Counted from the stretch's first letter, positions 32,965 through 45,147 are shown. The stretch is 64,000 bases of DNA from Ailurus styani (GCA_002007465.1 LNAC01000745.1:296921-360920), one strand, 5' to 3'. Notes: generated by a model from the letters alone, not told the origin. Numbers and translations: made by a program.

Positions 32965-35900
32965 TTTGATGCCCCCTTACTTTGCCACCAACACTTGGCC
33001 AGGTTCTTCCCCATTGCCATGGGAAGGATTTTGTTCAGCCAAAGTAAAATGATCCAAGCAAAGAAACTGAGTTCCCAAAGCCAGTGACTTGGGAAAACGT
33101 CAGTGGCCCGAGGAGCCCTAAGAAGGCAGAGAGCAGCCACCACGCAGAGCACGGCCTCCAAAAACCAGAATCTGGCTCACCCAGTAGGCAGAAGGAGGCT
33201 TTAAAACTCCACCCATTTCGTGGCCCTCACTTTTACCTCTTTGTGTGTCTTCAATGTGCACCTTGCCCTGAGAAAAAGTAACCGACTCATCATTTTCTCA
33301 CAGGCAGATATTCTTACTCCTTCTTTTGTTTTGGTGAGAAGCTTGCCCATACTGCACTGAGAATTCGTCAGCCTCAACTGCCGCCTCTTCTCCCAAGGGA
33401 TAGGAAAGCTGTTATCACTTCTATGCTAATAATAGCAAATTTAGCACAACTGCCTTCTGATCTTTCAAACCACTTCAATATTTTGAAAAAAAAACAAAAC
33501 AAAACAAAACACAAAATCCCCTTGGCTCCTGAGAAAAAGTAAAAGAAAGTTTTCAGTTGATCAGACCTGGAAGCAATTATCTAACATTTCTATGTAGCAA
33601 GTAATCAAGCTTTTTTTTTTCCTTCTGTAATGAAAAGAAAAAAACTTTTGCCCTCTCACTACTGTCCTCTGAATTAGGGAGAAACTGAGGCATCAACCTT
33701 CTACCCCATACACCTTCCTGCATTTCCTGCCTATCCCACTGGGCTGCTACGTAACATATTCCTTCCTTGGACATCAACTCTCACCTAGGAAATACTGTTA
33801 TAAATAAGAAGTGAGATTTAGAGAAACATCATGAAATGCCTAAGGAATGTGCTGAAAAAGAAGATCTAAATTTTAAGTGTGGCTATGGCTCACATTCCAA
33901 GTAAGCGCAGCTCACTGGGTCACACAAGTTCTTTGTCCCCCCGCAAGAAAAATTAATATCAGATGAAAATATAATCATGACACCATTTGGGAGCTAGATA
34001 AGGCTTTTCATCTTAAGAACTCAACATACCTGTAAATAGGTGACTTTATCTCATCTTCATTATATCATAGGCTTGTGAGCTAGAAGAGGTAGAAGATGTT
34101 AATATGATCCCCGTTTTATGAAGGGAAAAAGAGGAATCTAAAAACTCAAGCAGCCTACATATATAGAATGGAATTGGAGCTCAACGTTAAAATGTCGCAT
34201 GGGAAATTCACTGAACTAAAACAATTCCATCATTTATTAAATTTGAGAGTTTGCCCAGGACCCTCGAGTGGTGCTGGAAGCTTCTACCTGCAAAATGTTC
34301 TCAGTCCTCTGGCGCTTTTGCAACTGTGGTTTTCCCGACCCAAAGAAGGGGCAGCTGAACCAACAGAATGAGTCTCCATGTTCAGATAATTTGAATACGG
34401 CGCCCCCAGCACTGCTGAGCAGGCACATCCTGGGATGTCCCACTGTCTGATGAACCTCCACCCCTCCCTGGCAGGGAAGCGGGGACAGGGAGAGGTGGAA
34501 AGAACCATTAAGCTCCAAAGGTAAAACCAAAGTGCTCTGAATATTCATTTTCCTTTCTTTTGCTTTTCAAATGTTACTGTAAATGAAACTAAACCAGAAT
34601 GCAGTACTCATGAACCAAAATCCTTTTTTTTTTCCCTCCCTCTCTCCACAGTTTGGAGGAGCCAGACAGCTTTAACCAGGCTTGCTATGGTTTTCCAACC
34701 CAGGTTTTAAGAAGCAAAGGAGGTATGCAGTCATTTACGTTCAGGCTGCAAGTCCTTTTGGGGGAGGGGAGGGAGCCCTTTGCAAGAAGCATTTCTCTCC
34801 TGTTCTTATAAATCAAATAAATAAAAATAAAAATTTCTGCCAGGCCATATGCTTCTGTTCCTATCCTTCAACTGGCCTAAAATAAAAAAGATTACCCTCC
34901 CTGTTCTTTTTCTTATCCCCTTACTAGGGGGGGAAAAGAGCTAGAGAAAGAGAGAGAAATCAAACAACTGTCTAAACAAATCAATCCAACATTTCCAAAG
35001 GCTTTTGACCTGTGGCAATGTCAATCCCGTCTTTTTCCCCCCACCTTTTCTTTCTTTGAATCAATATAACCTATGATTCTGATCACTCCAATATGTCAGT
35101 GCCTGCTGAGGGCACATTTTATTGTTCATAAAGCCCCAGACGATAATGAAAAATAAGCAAGAAAACAATAAATTCATCAAAGTTGTGAGAATATTCGAGG
35201 AAAAAAGGAATTTCCTGAGGTAACTGTCCTTGACCTGGCTCTTTAATCGAGTGAGATTTCATCACTTTATCTAATATCATGCTTCATGCTTCAGGCACCC
35301 AGCAATTCTATTTTAGTGTGGTCTAATGGGCAGCTGACACATCCACTCAGCCCCAGACTGCATAATATGTGCTGACATACTGTGTGGGGGAGCGGCCTTG
35401 CAGGGCCTGTGCATGTGGGCCTCCTAAGGAGAAATGTCACCAAGAAAAGGTTCTTCCTAACCACTTCAGGCTTGCCCTTCCAGGTCTCGATGGACCTCAC
35501 ATTTCAAGCAGTCTGGGAGCCCTTGCCAGAAGGTAGTCTCTGATTTGGGTTGTGTGTATCTGACTATAGGTGAGAGGTTGGAAAAGCCTGGTTATGGTTG
35601 TCTGAAGCCTGAAAATAGCGTAATGAAGAGTGTCATTCTAACTGCTTCGCAGGCGGCTCTTCTCAGAACTCCGGATTCAATTTGATATTCTGAGGTTAAC
35701 ATACAGTATTGGGCCCGAGAATAGGAATGCACACGAAAAGCTTTTATACTTATTCAGTTCAGTAAGCATGGGAAAGTCATCAACAGCTATGTGTACACTG
35801 TTGGCATGGTGGGGCTTACTCTGATGTTCTGATTTATGCTCGCTCTTTCCCCCGAGCCGTACTTTGGAGTAGAAACTCATTTCTTTCTTTCTTTTTTTTT

Positions 35901-36617
35901 TTTTAAGTCAGCTTTTGATGTAATAGCCCAGGATATTTTCATAAGTGAAGTGAACAAAGACACACACACACATATGCCACAACCTTTGACTCTCAATTTC
36001 CAACGTAGATAAACTACAAACTTTTCTAAAAAATATAAAGGACACTACAGAGCCCTGGTAACTATATGAAATATATAACCCTGGACTGAATTCAATGCCA
36101 GAGAATGAAAAATGCCATCGAGGATATTATTAGACTGACTGACAAAACATGCGGTGTAGATTATTGTGTCAATGTTGAATTTTCTGAATTTAATAACTTG
36201 GTTATGGAAGAGAATGTGTTTTCGCCCACAATTCACAGTGAATTAAAGGTATTAATGGGTGTGATGGCATGATACATGCAAATGATTCTCAAAGGGCTTT
36301 AGAAAAATTTAATTAGAGAAAGAGGGAATTGATAAAGGATATGTGGCAAAATGTTTAAAATTGGAGAATAATCATGGCTAGGCAAAATAATTCTTATCGA
36401 AAGGCATGGAAAAAAATTCTGTCAACCAGAGGTTCAGTTGGCTCCCTCCCCCACTGAGTAAGAAGCTGGTTTTGCAACCATTCGCAAATGCACTTCCATA
36501 TTCCCAGTCCATAAATGAACCTTTGAACCAGTCATAATATTTGCCTGTTTCCTTCAACAGTAATAAGATCTTTAACACGTGTTCATTCAAAACAAAATGT
36601 GTGCATCTGGGGAAAAT
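32965..36617. other. Repeat-poor unique block
   Basis: 3.6 kb with no recognisable interspersed repeat apart from a (CAAAA)n tract at 33486-33516 and a faint MIR-like trace at about 34060-34180. About 35040-35340 and 35990-36330 read as non-repetitive AT-rich DNA with intact-looking motifs, for example the octamer ATGCAAAT at about 36277-36284. These could be conserved noncoding elements, but conservation cannot be judged here. Confidence 0.4.
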
Positions 36618-36629
36618 TTATACAATTTT

Positions 36630-36735
36630 TTAAAGATTTTTTTTAAGTAATCTCTACACCTAACATGAGGCTCAAACCGACAACCCTGAGATCAAGAGTC
36701 GCACGCTCCACTGACTGAGCCAGCCAGGCGCCCCT
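36630..36735 (-). mobile_element. Short tRNA-like CAN SINE relative
   Basis: The minus strand reads GGGGCGCCTGGCTGGCTCAG, GAGCGTGCGACTCTTGATCT, CAGGGTTGTCGGTTTGAGCC and TGTAGAGATTACTT then A run. Flanks TTATACAATTTT (36618-36629) and GCTATACAATTTT (from 36740) are the duplication. It is the same compact type as 17086-17178. Confidence 0.93.
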
Positions 36736-36903
36736 AATTGCTATACAATTTTCTTAAGCAATCTTGTAACATTTCTCTAAGTTTGAAATTTTTGCAAAAT
36801 AAAGTTTCTAAAATTACCATAAACAGCAAGTGACAGTAGGCGGGGACTATGTAAGAATGAATACCTTCTGTATACACATATTAAACAGAAATGTTCTTTG
36901 CAG

Positions 36904-37104
36904 GGGCACCTGGGTGGCTTAGTGGGTTAAAGCCTCTGCCTTCAGCTCAGGTCATGATATCAGAGTCCTGGGATCGAGCCCCGCATCAGGCTCTCTGTTC
37001 GGCAGGGAGCCTGCTTTCGCCTCTCTCTCTCTGCCTCTCTGCCTACTTGTGATCTCTCTCTCTGTGTCATATAAATAAAACCTTTAAAAAAAAAAAAAAA
37101 AAAG
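36904..37104 (+). mobile_element. CAN-type SINE, left unit of a pair
   Basis: Young-type head GGGCACCTGGGTGGCTTAGT with TTAAAGCCTCTGCCTTCAGC and the 3' signature TCTGCCTACTTGTGATCTCT. The tail is ATAAATAAAACCTTT plus about 19 A. Its 5' duplication AGAAATGTTCTTTGCAG is at 36887-36903. The matching 3' copy lies beyond the next SINE, at 37340-37356. Confidence 0.95.
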
Positions 37105-37105
37105 A

Positions 37106-37339
37106 GGGCACCTGGGTGGCTCAGTGGGTTAAAGCCTCTGCTTTCGGCTCAGGTCATGATCTCAGCGTCCTGGGATCGAGGCCTGCATTGGGCTCTCTGC
37201 TCAGCAGGGAGCCTGCTTTCTCCTCTCCCTGTCTCTCTGCCTGCCTCTCTGCCTACTTGTAATCTCTCTCTCTGTGCCAAATAAATAAATAAATAAAAGC
37301 TTTAAAAAAAGAAAAAAAAGAAAGAAAAAAGAAAGAAGA
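37106..37339 (+). mobile_element. CAN-type SINE, right unit of a pair
   Basis: Same young subfamily and orientation as its neighbour: GGGCACCTGGGTGGCTCAGT, TTAAAGCCTCTGC, TCTGCCTACTTGTAATCTCT. The tail is AAATAAATAAATAAATAAAA, GCTTT, then an A/GAAA-rich run. No private duplication is visible, so it either entered the A tail of the first SINE or moved with it as a dimer. Confidence 0.95.
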
Positions 37340-37356
37340 AGAAATGTTCTTTGCAG

Positions 37357-37962
37357 GAGACAGTGTGCTCAATCCAGAATCATGGCAACTGTAAGGTTAG
37401 GCAAACCATCATCAGTCTAATACCACCATGACTAATCATAGCAAAGTTCCGTGATTTATGGTCTTATTCCAGCCCTGGGCTATCCACTTAGATCTCTCTG
37501 TATGCTATGCCTTGTTTCATATCACATCTTTGATATTTAAGAAACTAGAAAATAACCGCTTTACATTTTCCAACAAGATTGGATGTAGCCCCAAATGGAG
37601 TAAGATATTTCTATCTTGTGGGAGGTGAAAAGTCATGATGGGACTGACCTTGTGGTTCTCATGGTCCATCTAGGGAGGGGTCTTTTACCCAAAACACTGG
37701 GAGTTGCAGTTAGAGAGGGCGTGCAAGAATATAGCAGCAGAGCCAGAAGTCCCTCAAGGGTTGAAAGAAGGACATCCTACCAAAGATGAAATAAGGACAT
37801 TGTTCTTTTAAACGCCCCATTTTCCATTCTAAGCAGGAGTACTTTTTGTACAACTGTGCAAAGATTCCTTTCCCAGTGATTTCCAGCTTTGCTTCCCGTC
37901 TAAAGCAATAGGTACCTGTAGAAGTACACTAACAGCTATTGTCATAATATCCCTTATATTGA
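37357..37962. other. Unique sequence
   Basis: No gene or repeat is recognised. Confidence 0.4.
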
Positions 37963-38190
37963 GCCTTTAACAATGTTCCATATATTCCATATACAATATC
38001 ACATTATCCCCTTTAATCTTCCTAATTCTCTGAGCCAGATAGTATTGGCCCCATTTCACAGATGAGTAAACTGAAATTCAGAAGCCAAGGATATCCAGAA
38101 CAAATGAGTGGCAGAGTCAGATTTCATATCAGGTTAAGTCTGATTCCAAGTCCAGAAGGCTTAACCTCTACACTAAACAACCTCTAGAAC
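37963..38190 (-). mobile_element. MIR element
   Basis: TCACATTATCCCCTTTAATC, TTCACAGATGAGTAAACTGA, GAACAAATGAGTGGCAGAGT and GATTCCAAGTCCAGAAGGCT follow the reverse complement of MIR nearly end to end. Confidence 0.8.
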
Positions 38191-38800
38191 ACAGATTTGA
38201 TGAAAATAAGCTGAGAAATTGCTTTATTAAAAGCTCACTGAAGTAAACAATACAAATAGAGTATTCACAATGTGGTACTGTCCATGTCATGGCCAAGACT
38301 GTTCAACTGCCTCACATAGCATCATGTTTGTGAAATAACTAGTTTAAATAAAGCACTTAAGAGAATTTAGAGTGAAAAATGCAAAACAGGATCATTTTCT
38401 TAGATTTATTTAAAGTTACTAAGAAAAGGAAAGAAATGAGGAACTACTCTTTAATTTTCCATTCTGAAAACTTTCTAGTTGTCAAGACCTCATACTTTCT
38501 AAGAGTATAAAACAAATCTGACTGCCAAACAGCGAGAAATTAAAAATGTAGATTTTAAGTATCATTGTTTTAGTGATGGTAATAAACTCTATCAATATCT
38601 TCTCTACTAAAAACATTTTCTAAGTAAAAAAAAAAATGTTAAATATAATTGGTTTCTGCTAGCCAAAGCATAGATAGAAGTGTTCAGAGTTTAATATTGT
38701 AAATAAATTGTTATCCTAAGTAGTAATCCCTCCCCCATTTTCTGCGAACACTAATCTTCCTTAATCATTGGAAAATATCAAGTGTCACTAATGAGGCTTT
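38191..38800. other. Unique sequence
   Basis: No gene or repeat is recognised. Confidence 0.4.
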
Positions 38801-38816
38801 GAAAAGGTCAAAAAGA

Positions 38817-39005
38817 GGGGCACCTGGGTGGCCCATTCTGTTAAGCAACCAACTCTCAATTTCAGCTCAGGTCGTGATCTCAGGGTCGTAAGATGGGATG
38901 CCTGATAGCCTCAGCACTCAGTGCAGAATCTGCCTGAGATTTCCTCTCCCTCTGCTCTGCTCTGCCCCTTCCTCTTGTGCTCTCTCTCTAAAATAAATAA
39001 ACCTT
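38817..39005 (+). mobile_element. CAN-type SINE, older subfamily
   Basis: GGGGCACCTGGGTGGCCCAT, CAACCAACTCTCAATTTCAG, GGTCGTGATCTCAGGGTCGT and the tail AAATAAATAAACCTT. Its 5' duplication is GAAAAGGTCAAAAAGAG (38800-38816). The 3' match AAAAGGTCAAAAAGAT lies after the younger SINE that sits in its tail. Confidence 0.94.
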
Positions 39006-39023
39006 AAAAAAAAAAAAAGGTCA

Positions 39024-39208
39024 GGGCGCCTGGGTGGCTCAGTGGGTTAAAGCCTCTGCCTTCGGCTCAGGTCGTGATCTCAGGGTCCTGGGATCAAGGC
39101 CCACATCGGGCTCTCTGATCAGCGGGGAGCCTGCTTCCTCCTCTCTCTCTGCCTGCCTCTCTGCCTACTTGTAATCTCTCTCTGTCAAAATAAATAAATA
39201 AAATCTTT
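39024..39208 (+). mobile_element. CAN-type SINE, younger, inserted in older SINE tail
   Basis: Near-consensus young copy: GGGCGCCTGGGTGGCTCAGT, TTAAAGCCTCTGCC, GGTCGTGATCTCAGGGTCC, TCTGCCTACTTGTAATCTCT, AAATAAATAAAATCTTT. It is bounded by exact 18-base copies of A13 GGTCA (39006-39023 and 39209-39226). Confidence 0.96.
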
Positions 39209-39226
39209 AAAAAAAAAAAAAGGTCA

Positions 39227-39970
39227 AAAAGATCCTTTGTCTATTAAAATGATAACTTGGGCTGCCATTTCATTTGTCGTCTGCCTGTAAGTTCTTTACT
39301 CAACTAACATTTATTGAATTCTGCTAACATTTATTAAATATATATAGATACATGCTTAGAATTAAAAGGGTAAGATACACATCAACAGTGAGCTGTAATG
39401 AAGAGCAAAACAACAGAACCCAACAGAAGATATAAAGAATAAAAATCACCTTCCTCTTGGAGAAGATTCCTTCCTCACTCTAGAGTATTCTAGGGTGCTG
39501 TTCATCACACGCCCCACCTCCTTCACCACAAGAATCAGCATATGACCTATGCTGGTCAATCAGAGTACTCCAAAGTTCCCAGAAATGGTGATAGATCCAG
39601 GGTGGACACATGATCCAAACAGGGATAGTCAGTGTCCTATGGTGACTGGAGGGTGCAGTGGGGGTGCTGGGTGTTGATATAAGTATTGTGGAAGAGGATT
39701 TCCCTCCTTCTGAGATTAAGAACTAAAAACATCGTGTAAATCTGGGGCTTGCAAGAACTACTTTCCTATCATGCATGAGTGAAGGGTCTGCTGAAGACTG
39801 AAATCAACATGAAGGAAATCGGAGCCAAGAAATACAATGAAGGACAGATCCCTGAAAACATTAGCTGGGCACCACATCTGGCCAGCTCGACTACTAGATT
39901 TGCATTGACATGAGCCAATAAACACGTCTTTTATTTACCCCAATTTGTTTGCTATTTCTTTCTTTGAAAA
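39227..39970. other. Probable unclassified old repeat
   Basis: About 39510-39950 has the feel of an old LTR: CCTATGCTGGTCAATCAGAG, GATCCAGGGTGGACACATGA, and an end AGCCAATAAACACGTCTTTT with a polyadenylation signal. I cannot name a family. Confidence 0.3.
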
Positions 39971-40038
39971 CTAAATCATCTAAGATGATTTAAGATGATC
40001 TAAGGTTTAAGATGATCTATGATGATCACCAAGATGAT
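39971..40038. repeat. Imperfect GATGAT-rich tandem repeat
   Basis: Repeats of TAAGATGATCTAAGG type occur five or six times. The first part, AATCATCTAAGATGATT, is an inverted repeat able to form a small hairpin. Confidence 0.75.
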
Positions 40039-42303
40039 TCCTGAATGCAGTTTGATAGTTAAAGTTTTTCCATCTTCAATACATTAATTTACTTCAGGTG
40101 CTATGGGAGGAAAGAGGAAAGAACAGTTACCTTCAGCTGGGGAATGTACCCAGGGCCTTGTGAATGGGTGATAGTTCAGTTGAGCTAGGGTTTCCATAAC
40201 TATAAAACCAGAGTAAGGACATTTGGGATGAGGAATTGGAGTGAACAAAGACAAAGAAATGTGAGAGCATCTGGTTCATTTGTAGAATTCACTGGTTCAA
40301 CACTGAATAGATGTAGAGGGATGAAAGAGAAGTTGAGGCTGGGAGCTAGATGATAAAAGATTGTGAAACAGTTCAGACTGTATTATATAAGCAAATAAAA
40401 GCCATTGGAGGCTTTGGAGAGAAAAAAACAAACAAACAAAAAACCTTCACAACTTAATCTATTTCTTGGTAAACAATCCTGATAAACAGCCTGAAGAAAT
40501 AATTAAATTAGGAAAGATTGGAACAGAAGTCAACCCAGGATCCAGGACCAGACCTGGTAGAGAGGTGTTTGTGACATAGGACAGTGCCAGGACTATGGAT
40601 AAAAAGGGCTACATTCAGGAGACATTTGAGAAATAAAATTAACAGGGCAAGGTGACTAACGTTAAACTATTTGAATAGTGCTCTCTGCCAATAGGGAGTT
40701 TTAAAAAAGAAATTGCGATCTGATAAAGTTTTGATGAAACAGTTTTCGATGGTTCAAACACCATCTTTCAGGCAAAGTGGAACTAACCTTTGAGAAATGC
40801 TTCGAAATGATCCAAAACAGGCAGATGTACTACGCTCACTCTAGTATCAGGAAGTGAAAGAATTTTACTTCTAAGTTTGACTTTATAACACATTTTAAAC
40901 TGCAGACAAATGAGCTGGCATAATGATAGAGTCACAAAATGAATTGCAAGTTGAATGTTAAATGATGCTTGCTTCCTTTGGGTTTTTGTGTGGTCGGGCT
41001 TAATCTCAGGACAGCAACCAAATGTGAATGCAGTTTCCATTTCCTTCCATCCTTCGCTTTCCTTCCTCTTTCTCTTCTTTTTTTAATTTTTTTCAGTCTT
41101 TCCTTTTCTCTTACTCTCTCATTATATCAATTTTTAGTGAGGCTTAGAAGGAAAATTTTCTTTACATCATGGAAATAAATCAATGTGGTATTCAAAAATG
41201 GCTAAAGAATAATTAGAAACACTTTCTATGGTTTTAAGAGGGGGGGCAACTTCTAAATTTGAAGCAACAAGTATTTATTGACCATTTGCCACGTGGTAAG
41301 TACGGTACCTAGTGTACTTTTGCACCCAAAATAGACCTTTTCTCCAGAGATGCAGTGCTCTGAATCTTCGCTTGGAGAGATGTGACTCTTCTTATCTAAT
41401 AATTAGAAATTTTCTTCTTCAGCAAGGTTACACTTGTAATTGTAATATTAAATTTTAGGGTGATTTCCTTCTCTGGGTTGATTATATTATCATTAGAATT
41501 CAAATAGGGAGTGTGGAGATATTCTAGAAATGTCCATAATAATTTTTCCTAAGGGGACACAAATGTTGATTTCAAGTTGTAACCCCTGAGGTGGGGGGAG
41601 GGAGAGTCCTCGCTGCATGTTTTAACTTCCAGATGGATAGTAATCATTCATATTTAGTGAGATGTTGAACTAATAGCAGACTGCAATATTCAGTAATGAG
41701 AGTGAAATAATGTGTGCTCATGTCTGGGGAGGAGAAGCAGAGAGCAACTATAGCATGGTGGTCTTTGACAATGAAAGGAAGGCAAAAGGGCGGAAAAAAG
41801 AGAGAAAGAAAATTGAGTTGTCAATGCCAGAAATCAGCCAGCAATGACAGCATGAAGCCCACCATCCACAGAGGACCCTAACAAACATTTTTCTGAACTC
41901 CAAATCAACACATTAAAAAAGGAATCAGCATTATGTTTTTCTTAATTTAAAGCACCTTTTCAGATAAACAGCACATGCTGTTCTTATTACCCTAAGTAAT
42001 AATCTAGGAGTTTACACTGTGCACAGATCATTTCCTTTTCATCTTCAAAATCCAAAGAGGGGGAAAATGAATTCATGCAACCATCTCCAAATCCTCCCTC
42101 ACACAAAGAAGTTATAATATGACATTATAAAAGAAAAATCTTATTTTATAAATTAAAGATCAAAAATAAAGGCCAAGAGTGAATAAGGATCCCTAAGGAG
42201 ACATCAGTCTTAAAATAAGTTCTGAGGAACTTAAACAGTTTTTTTTACATATAAAGTTGAGCTCATTAAGCTGTCTGAGCTTACCAAACAAGTTAAAACT
42301 ATT
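40039..42303. other. Repeat-poor unique block
   Basis: No gene is recognised. A CAAACAAACAAA tract lies at about 40428-40442. A short MIR- or L2-like phrase (AAGTATTTATTGACCATTTG) occurs near 41268. Confidence 0.4.
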
Positions 42304-42316
42304 AAAAATGATTTCC

Positions 42317-42515
42317 GGGGCACCTAGGTGACTTAGTCGGTTGAGCATCCGAATCTTAGGTCATGATTTTGGCTCAGATTATGATCTCAGGGTCCTGAGA
42401 TCAAGCCCTGGGGTGAGCTCCACCCTAAGGGTAGAGTCTGCTTAAGATTCTCTTTCTCTCTCCCTCTGCCCCCCTGCTACTTGCATATGCTTGCTCTCTC
42501 AAAAAAAATAAAAAT
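42317..42515 (+). mobile_element. CAN-type SINE, older subfamily
   Basis: GGGGCACCTAGGTGACTTAG, ATGATCTCAGGGTCCTGAGA, CTGCTTAAGATTCTCTTTCT and the tail AAAAAAAATAAAAATAAAAA. The duplication AAAAATGATTTCC (42304-42316) and AAAAACGATTTCC (42516-42528) differs at one base. Confidence 0.93.
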
Positions 42516-42528
42516 AAAAACGATTTCC

Positions 42529-44927
42529 AATAAAACATAACTTCTAAATTCCAATACCACATAGGCAAATGTGTAATTAAAAGAATAAAAGATACATTTC
42601 ACCAAATCAAGGCTAGCTGCTAAAGAAGACTATGTTCTCATAATTTCCTTTTTAAACATGATCACCGGCTAACAATTTAACAAAAGGAAGAGGGAAAGAG
42701 AAATCTGTAACTGATACTAAGCTTGACTTTTGTTAGCCAAAAAAAAAAAAACCACAAACAAACAAAAAAAACCCCACACACAAAATGAATGCGTTTCACC
42801 ACATCTGCTTAACCGTGGAGCCTCACTGTGTGTTCACTCTGGCTCTGGAAGTTCTAAATGGCAAAAACATTCCTGGTTTCTTTTGCAGTCTGAATGAGTA
42901 ATTCCGTGATAACAGAGGCATTTGAAATATTTGTGGTTTTGTGCAACATTTCCTCAGAATTATAAATAAGTCAAAAACATTGAATAATGCAAAGAGGACC
43001 CTCCTTAAGAAGCGTAGAAGAAGACAAGAACCAGTGAAAAAAAAGTCATTTGTTGCACAGTGTAGCCCCATTTAGAGCAAGACTTAGATGGTCCACACTT
43101 TTCTTTGGCCAATTAATTCATTAATAATAAATTTTATTAACCATCAATGAATTGACACCTAGGTTTCCACTTCCGAGCTAATAACACTTGTTTAGTAATG
43201 GTAAAGTTCAGGGTTGTTGGGCTGTTTTCCTTAGTTTAGACTTGCATTGGTTCTACAGTATGTTAATAGAATACAAAATGGTTATCAAATAGATCTTTAC
43301 ATATACATTTTTTATTGCTGTGTTAACCAACATTTAAGCATAAGAGCATAAAATTTAGGCATAATCTTATGTAAAAACCATAAGATATGGAAGGTTGATG
43401 TTCTAGTAAAAAGGATATTTCAGTAAACTGAGTCTAAATCTACTCGTGCTATATGTAGGCATATGTTTAAGATATGTACACAGTATTAGATGATCTCCCA
43501 AATTATGTTTTTAGACAGTAAGCATTTATAGTAACTACAAAGCTGAACTAGCCAGACCATCGGCCACGTCAACACTTTAAAAGAAATTTCACGAAAATGA
43601 GTTATCTCCTTTACTTCTGGCTAAAGGAAATAAACAAAGAAAAAGGAAAGTAAGTCCTCCAAGCCAACACATAGGCAGAAAGCAAAAGACTTCAGAAATC
43701 CAAGAGGAATGACACACATTTTAAAAATAATACTGGATTTTAAATTAAAGTCTTAACTAAAGTGGTTCTAAAAATCAATGTGCTCTGCTTCAGGGCAACA
43801 GGAAAGAATTCCAACACATTCTAAGTACACAGTAGGCACCCAATAAATCATTGCTGATTGATGGGAAAGCAATGACAAAAATCTCATGTTTTTCTAGAAA
43901 TAGAGAAAGAACCAAGGTTTTCTCTTTGTCTGGAAGTCCACTTTTATTCTGCATAATGCGGGTTATCCCGAGACTGTCATTAAAAGGGCAAGGAAGTCAG
44001 CAGGAGACGTTTGTGAAAGAGAGTTTAAATTGGCAAAACCAAGAAGACTCACTTCTCACTTCCATACCGTCTCAAAAAAAAGAAAAAATTTTCCTAAAGC
44101 GAAGGTACGTTCTGTCTTTACTCCATGACATTGGGAATAAATCCAGGAATGGCCTATGCCATGAGCACTCTTGGCCTAGCCTTGAGGACTCTGACCTCAC
44201 TGTTCTAGGAAGTAGGTGGGGAAGAAAGGTTGGCTTCCACGTTTGAGTAATTATTAATTCCTTTACCTCTCTGGATCCTCCTTAATATCTAAAAAGTAAA
44301 CAAAACGAGGTGACAGTGGGACCATCTGGAAACACTATTCCTCTAATCTTCACTCCAATGGCACCTCACGGTGCCCAGATAAATACTCTTGCTCCATGTG
44401 TGTGCTTTGGCTCTATGAACAGAAGATGTAACCCTGAGGAGACCGAAGTACACAACAGCTAAATGATTACTGTTCTAGACAACACAGAAGACTATAGGTG
44501 GTGCTTCCATAAAAATTAAGCATTTTTTTTCTCCAAGGGCACTCTTTTAGCAGGTGGACATTACACGAATATCCACTGGATCCTCTACAAAATCACCAGT
44601 GCTTGCCTATCTGGAAGCGTTACCATTCAAAGGGAATTATCCTACTTAGGAGAGAGGGCTGTGTGTATTTAACTTGAAAACAAGATTTGACAAGGTGACC
44701 ATCTGTTTTCCCTTTCCCACTTAATTACAAAAGGAACGGTACTTGAAGCCAACCAAAATACCCGGAGAGGAATTGAGATTAGGACGTATTCATTTTCTCT
44801 GCGAAGTGCAAATCTAGCACTTGCTCATATGGCCTCTTTGAAGACCAGCAGAATTAGTGCCCTCGCATTGGCTCCTGCATCCCAGCCACTTGGCTGGAAG
44901 CCAGTCAACTTGAAAACAATGACATCA
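42529..44927. other. Repeat-poor unique block
   Basis: No gene is recognised in 2.4 kb. A short L2 or MIR 3' end lies at about 43812-43862 (CACAGTAGGCACCCAATAAA). A 131-codon plus-strand frame at 43851-44246 starts within that fragment and has no recognisable domain. Confidence 0.4.
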
Positions 44928-44938
44928 CTCAAACCATT

Positions 44939-45147
44939 TTTTTAAAAATAAACACTATTAGCCTTTTTTTTTTTTTTTTGACAGAGAGAGATACAGTGAG
45001 AGAGGGAACACAAGCAGGGGGGAGTGAGAGAGGGAGAAACAGGTTTCCCGCTGAGCTGGGAGCCCGACATGGGGCTCGATCCCAGCACCCTGGGATCATG
45101 ACCCGAGCCGAAGGCAGGCACTTAACGACTGAGCCAGCCAGGTGCCC
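44939..45147 (-). mobile_element. CAN-type SINE with atypical tail
   Basis: The minus strand has GGGGCACCTGGCTGGCTCAG, GGGATCGAGCCCCATGTCGG and CTCTCTCTGTC, then 16 A. Instead of ending there it continues GGCTAATAGTGTTTATTTTT and A7 before the target site. CTCAAACCATT occurs at 44928-44938 and 45148-45158. The usual AATAAA/TCTTT tail is missing. Confidence 0.9.

Noticed and set aside
36904..39208. Regular repetition that might suggest a CRISPR-like or satellite array
   Set aside because: The repeats are SINE copies of about 190 bp with A tails and target-site duplications; there are no short repeats with unique spacers, and the genome is mammalian.
43851..44246. 131-codon plus-strand frame
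   Set aside because: It starts inside an L2/MIR-like 3' end, has no recognisable domain, and a frame of this size is expected by chance in 64 kb of six-frame DNA.
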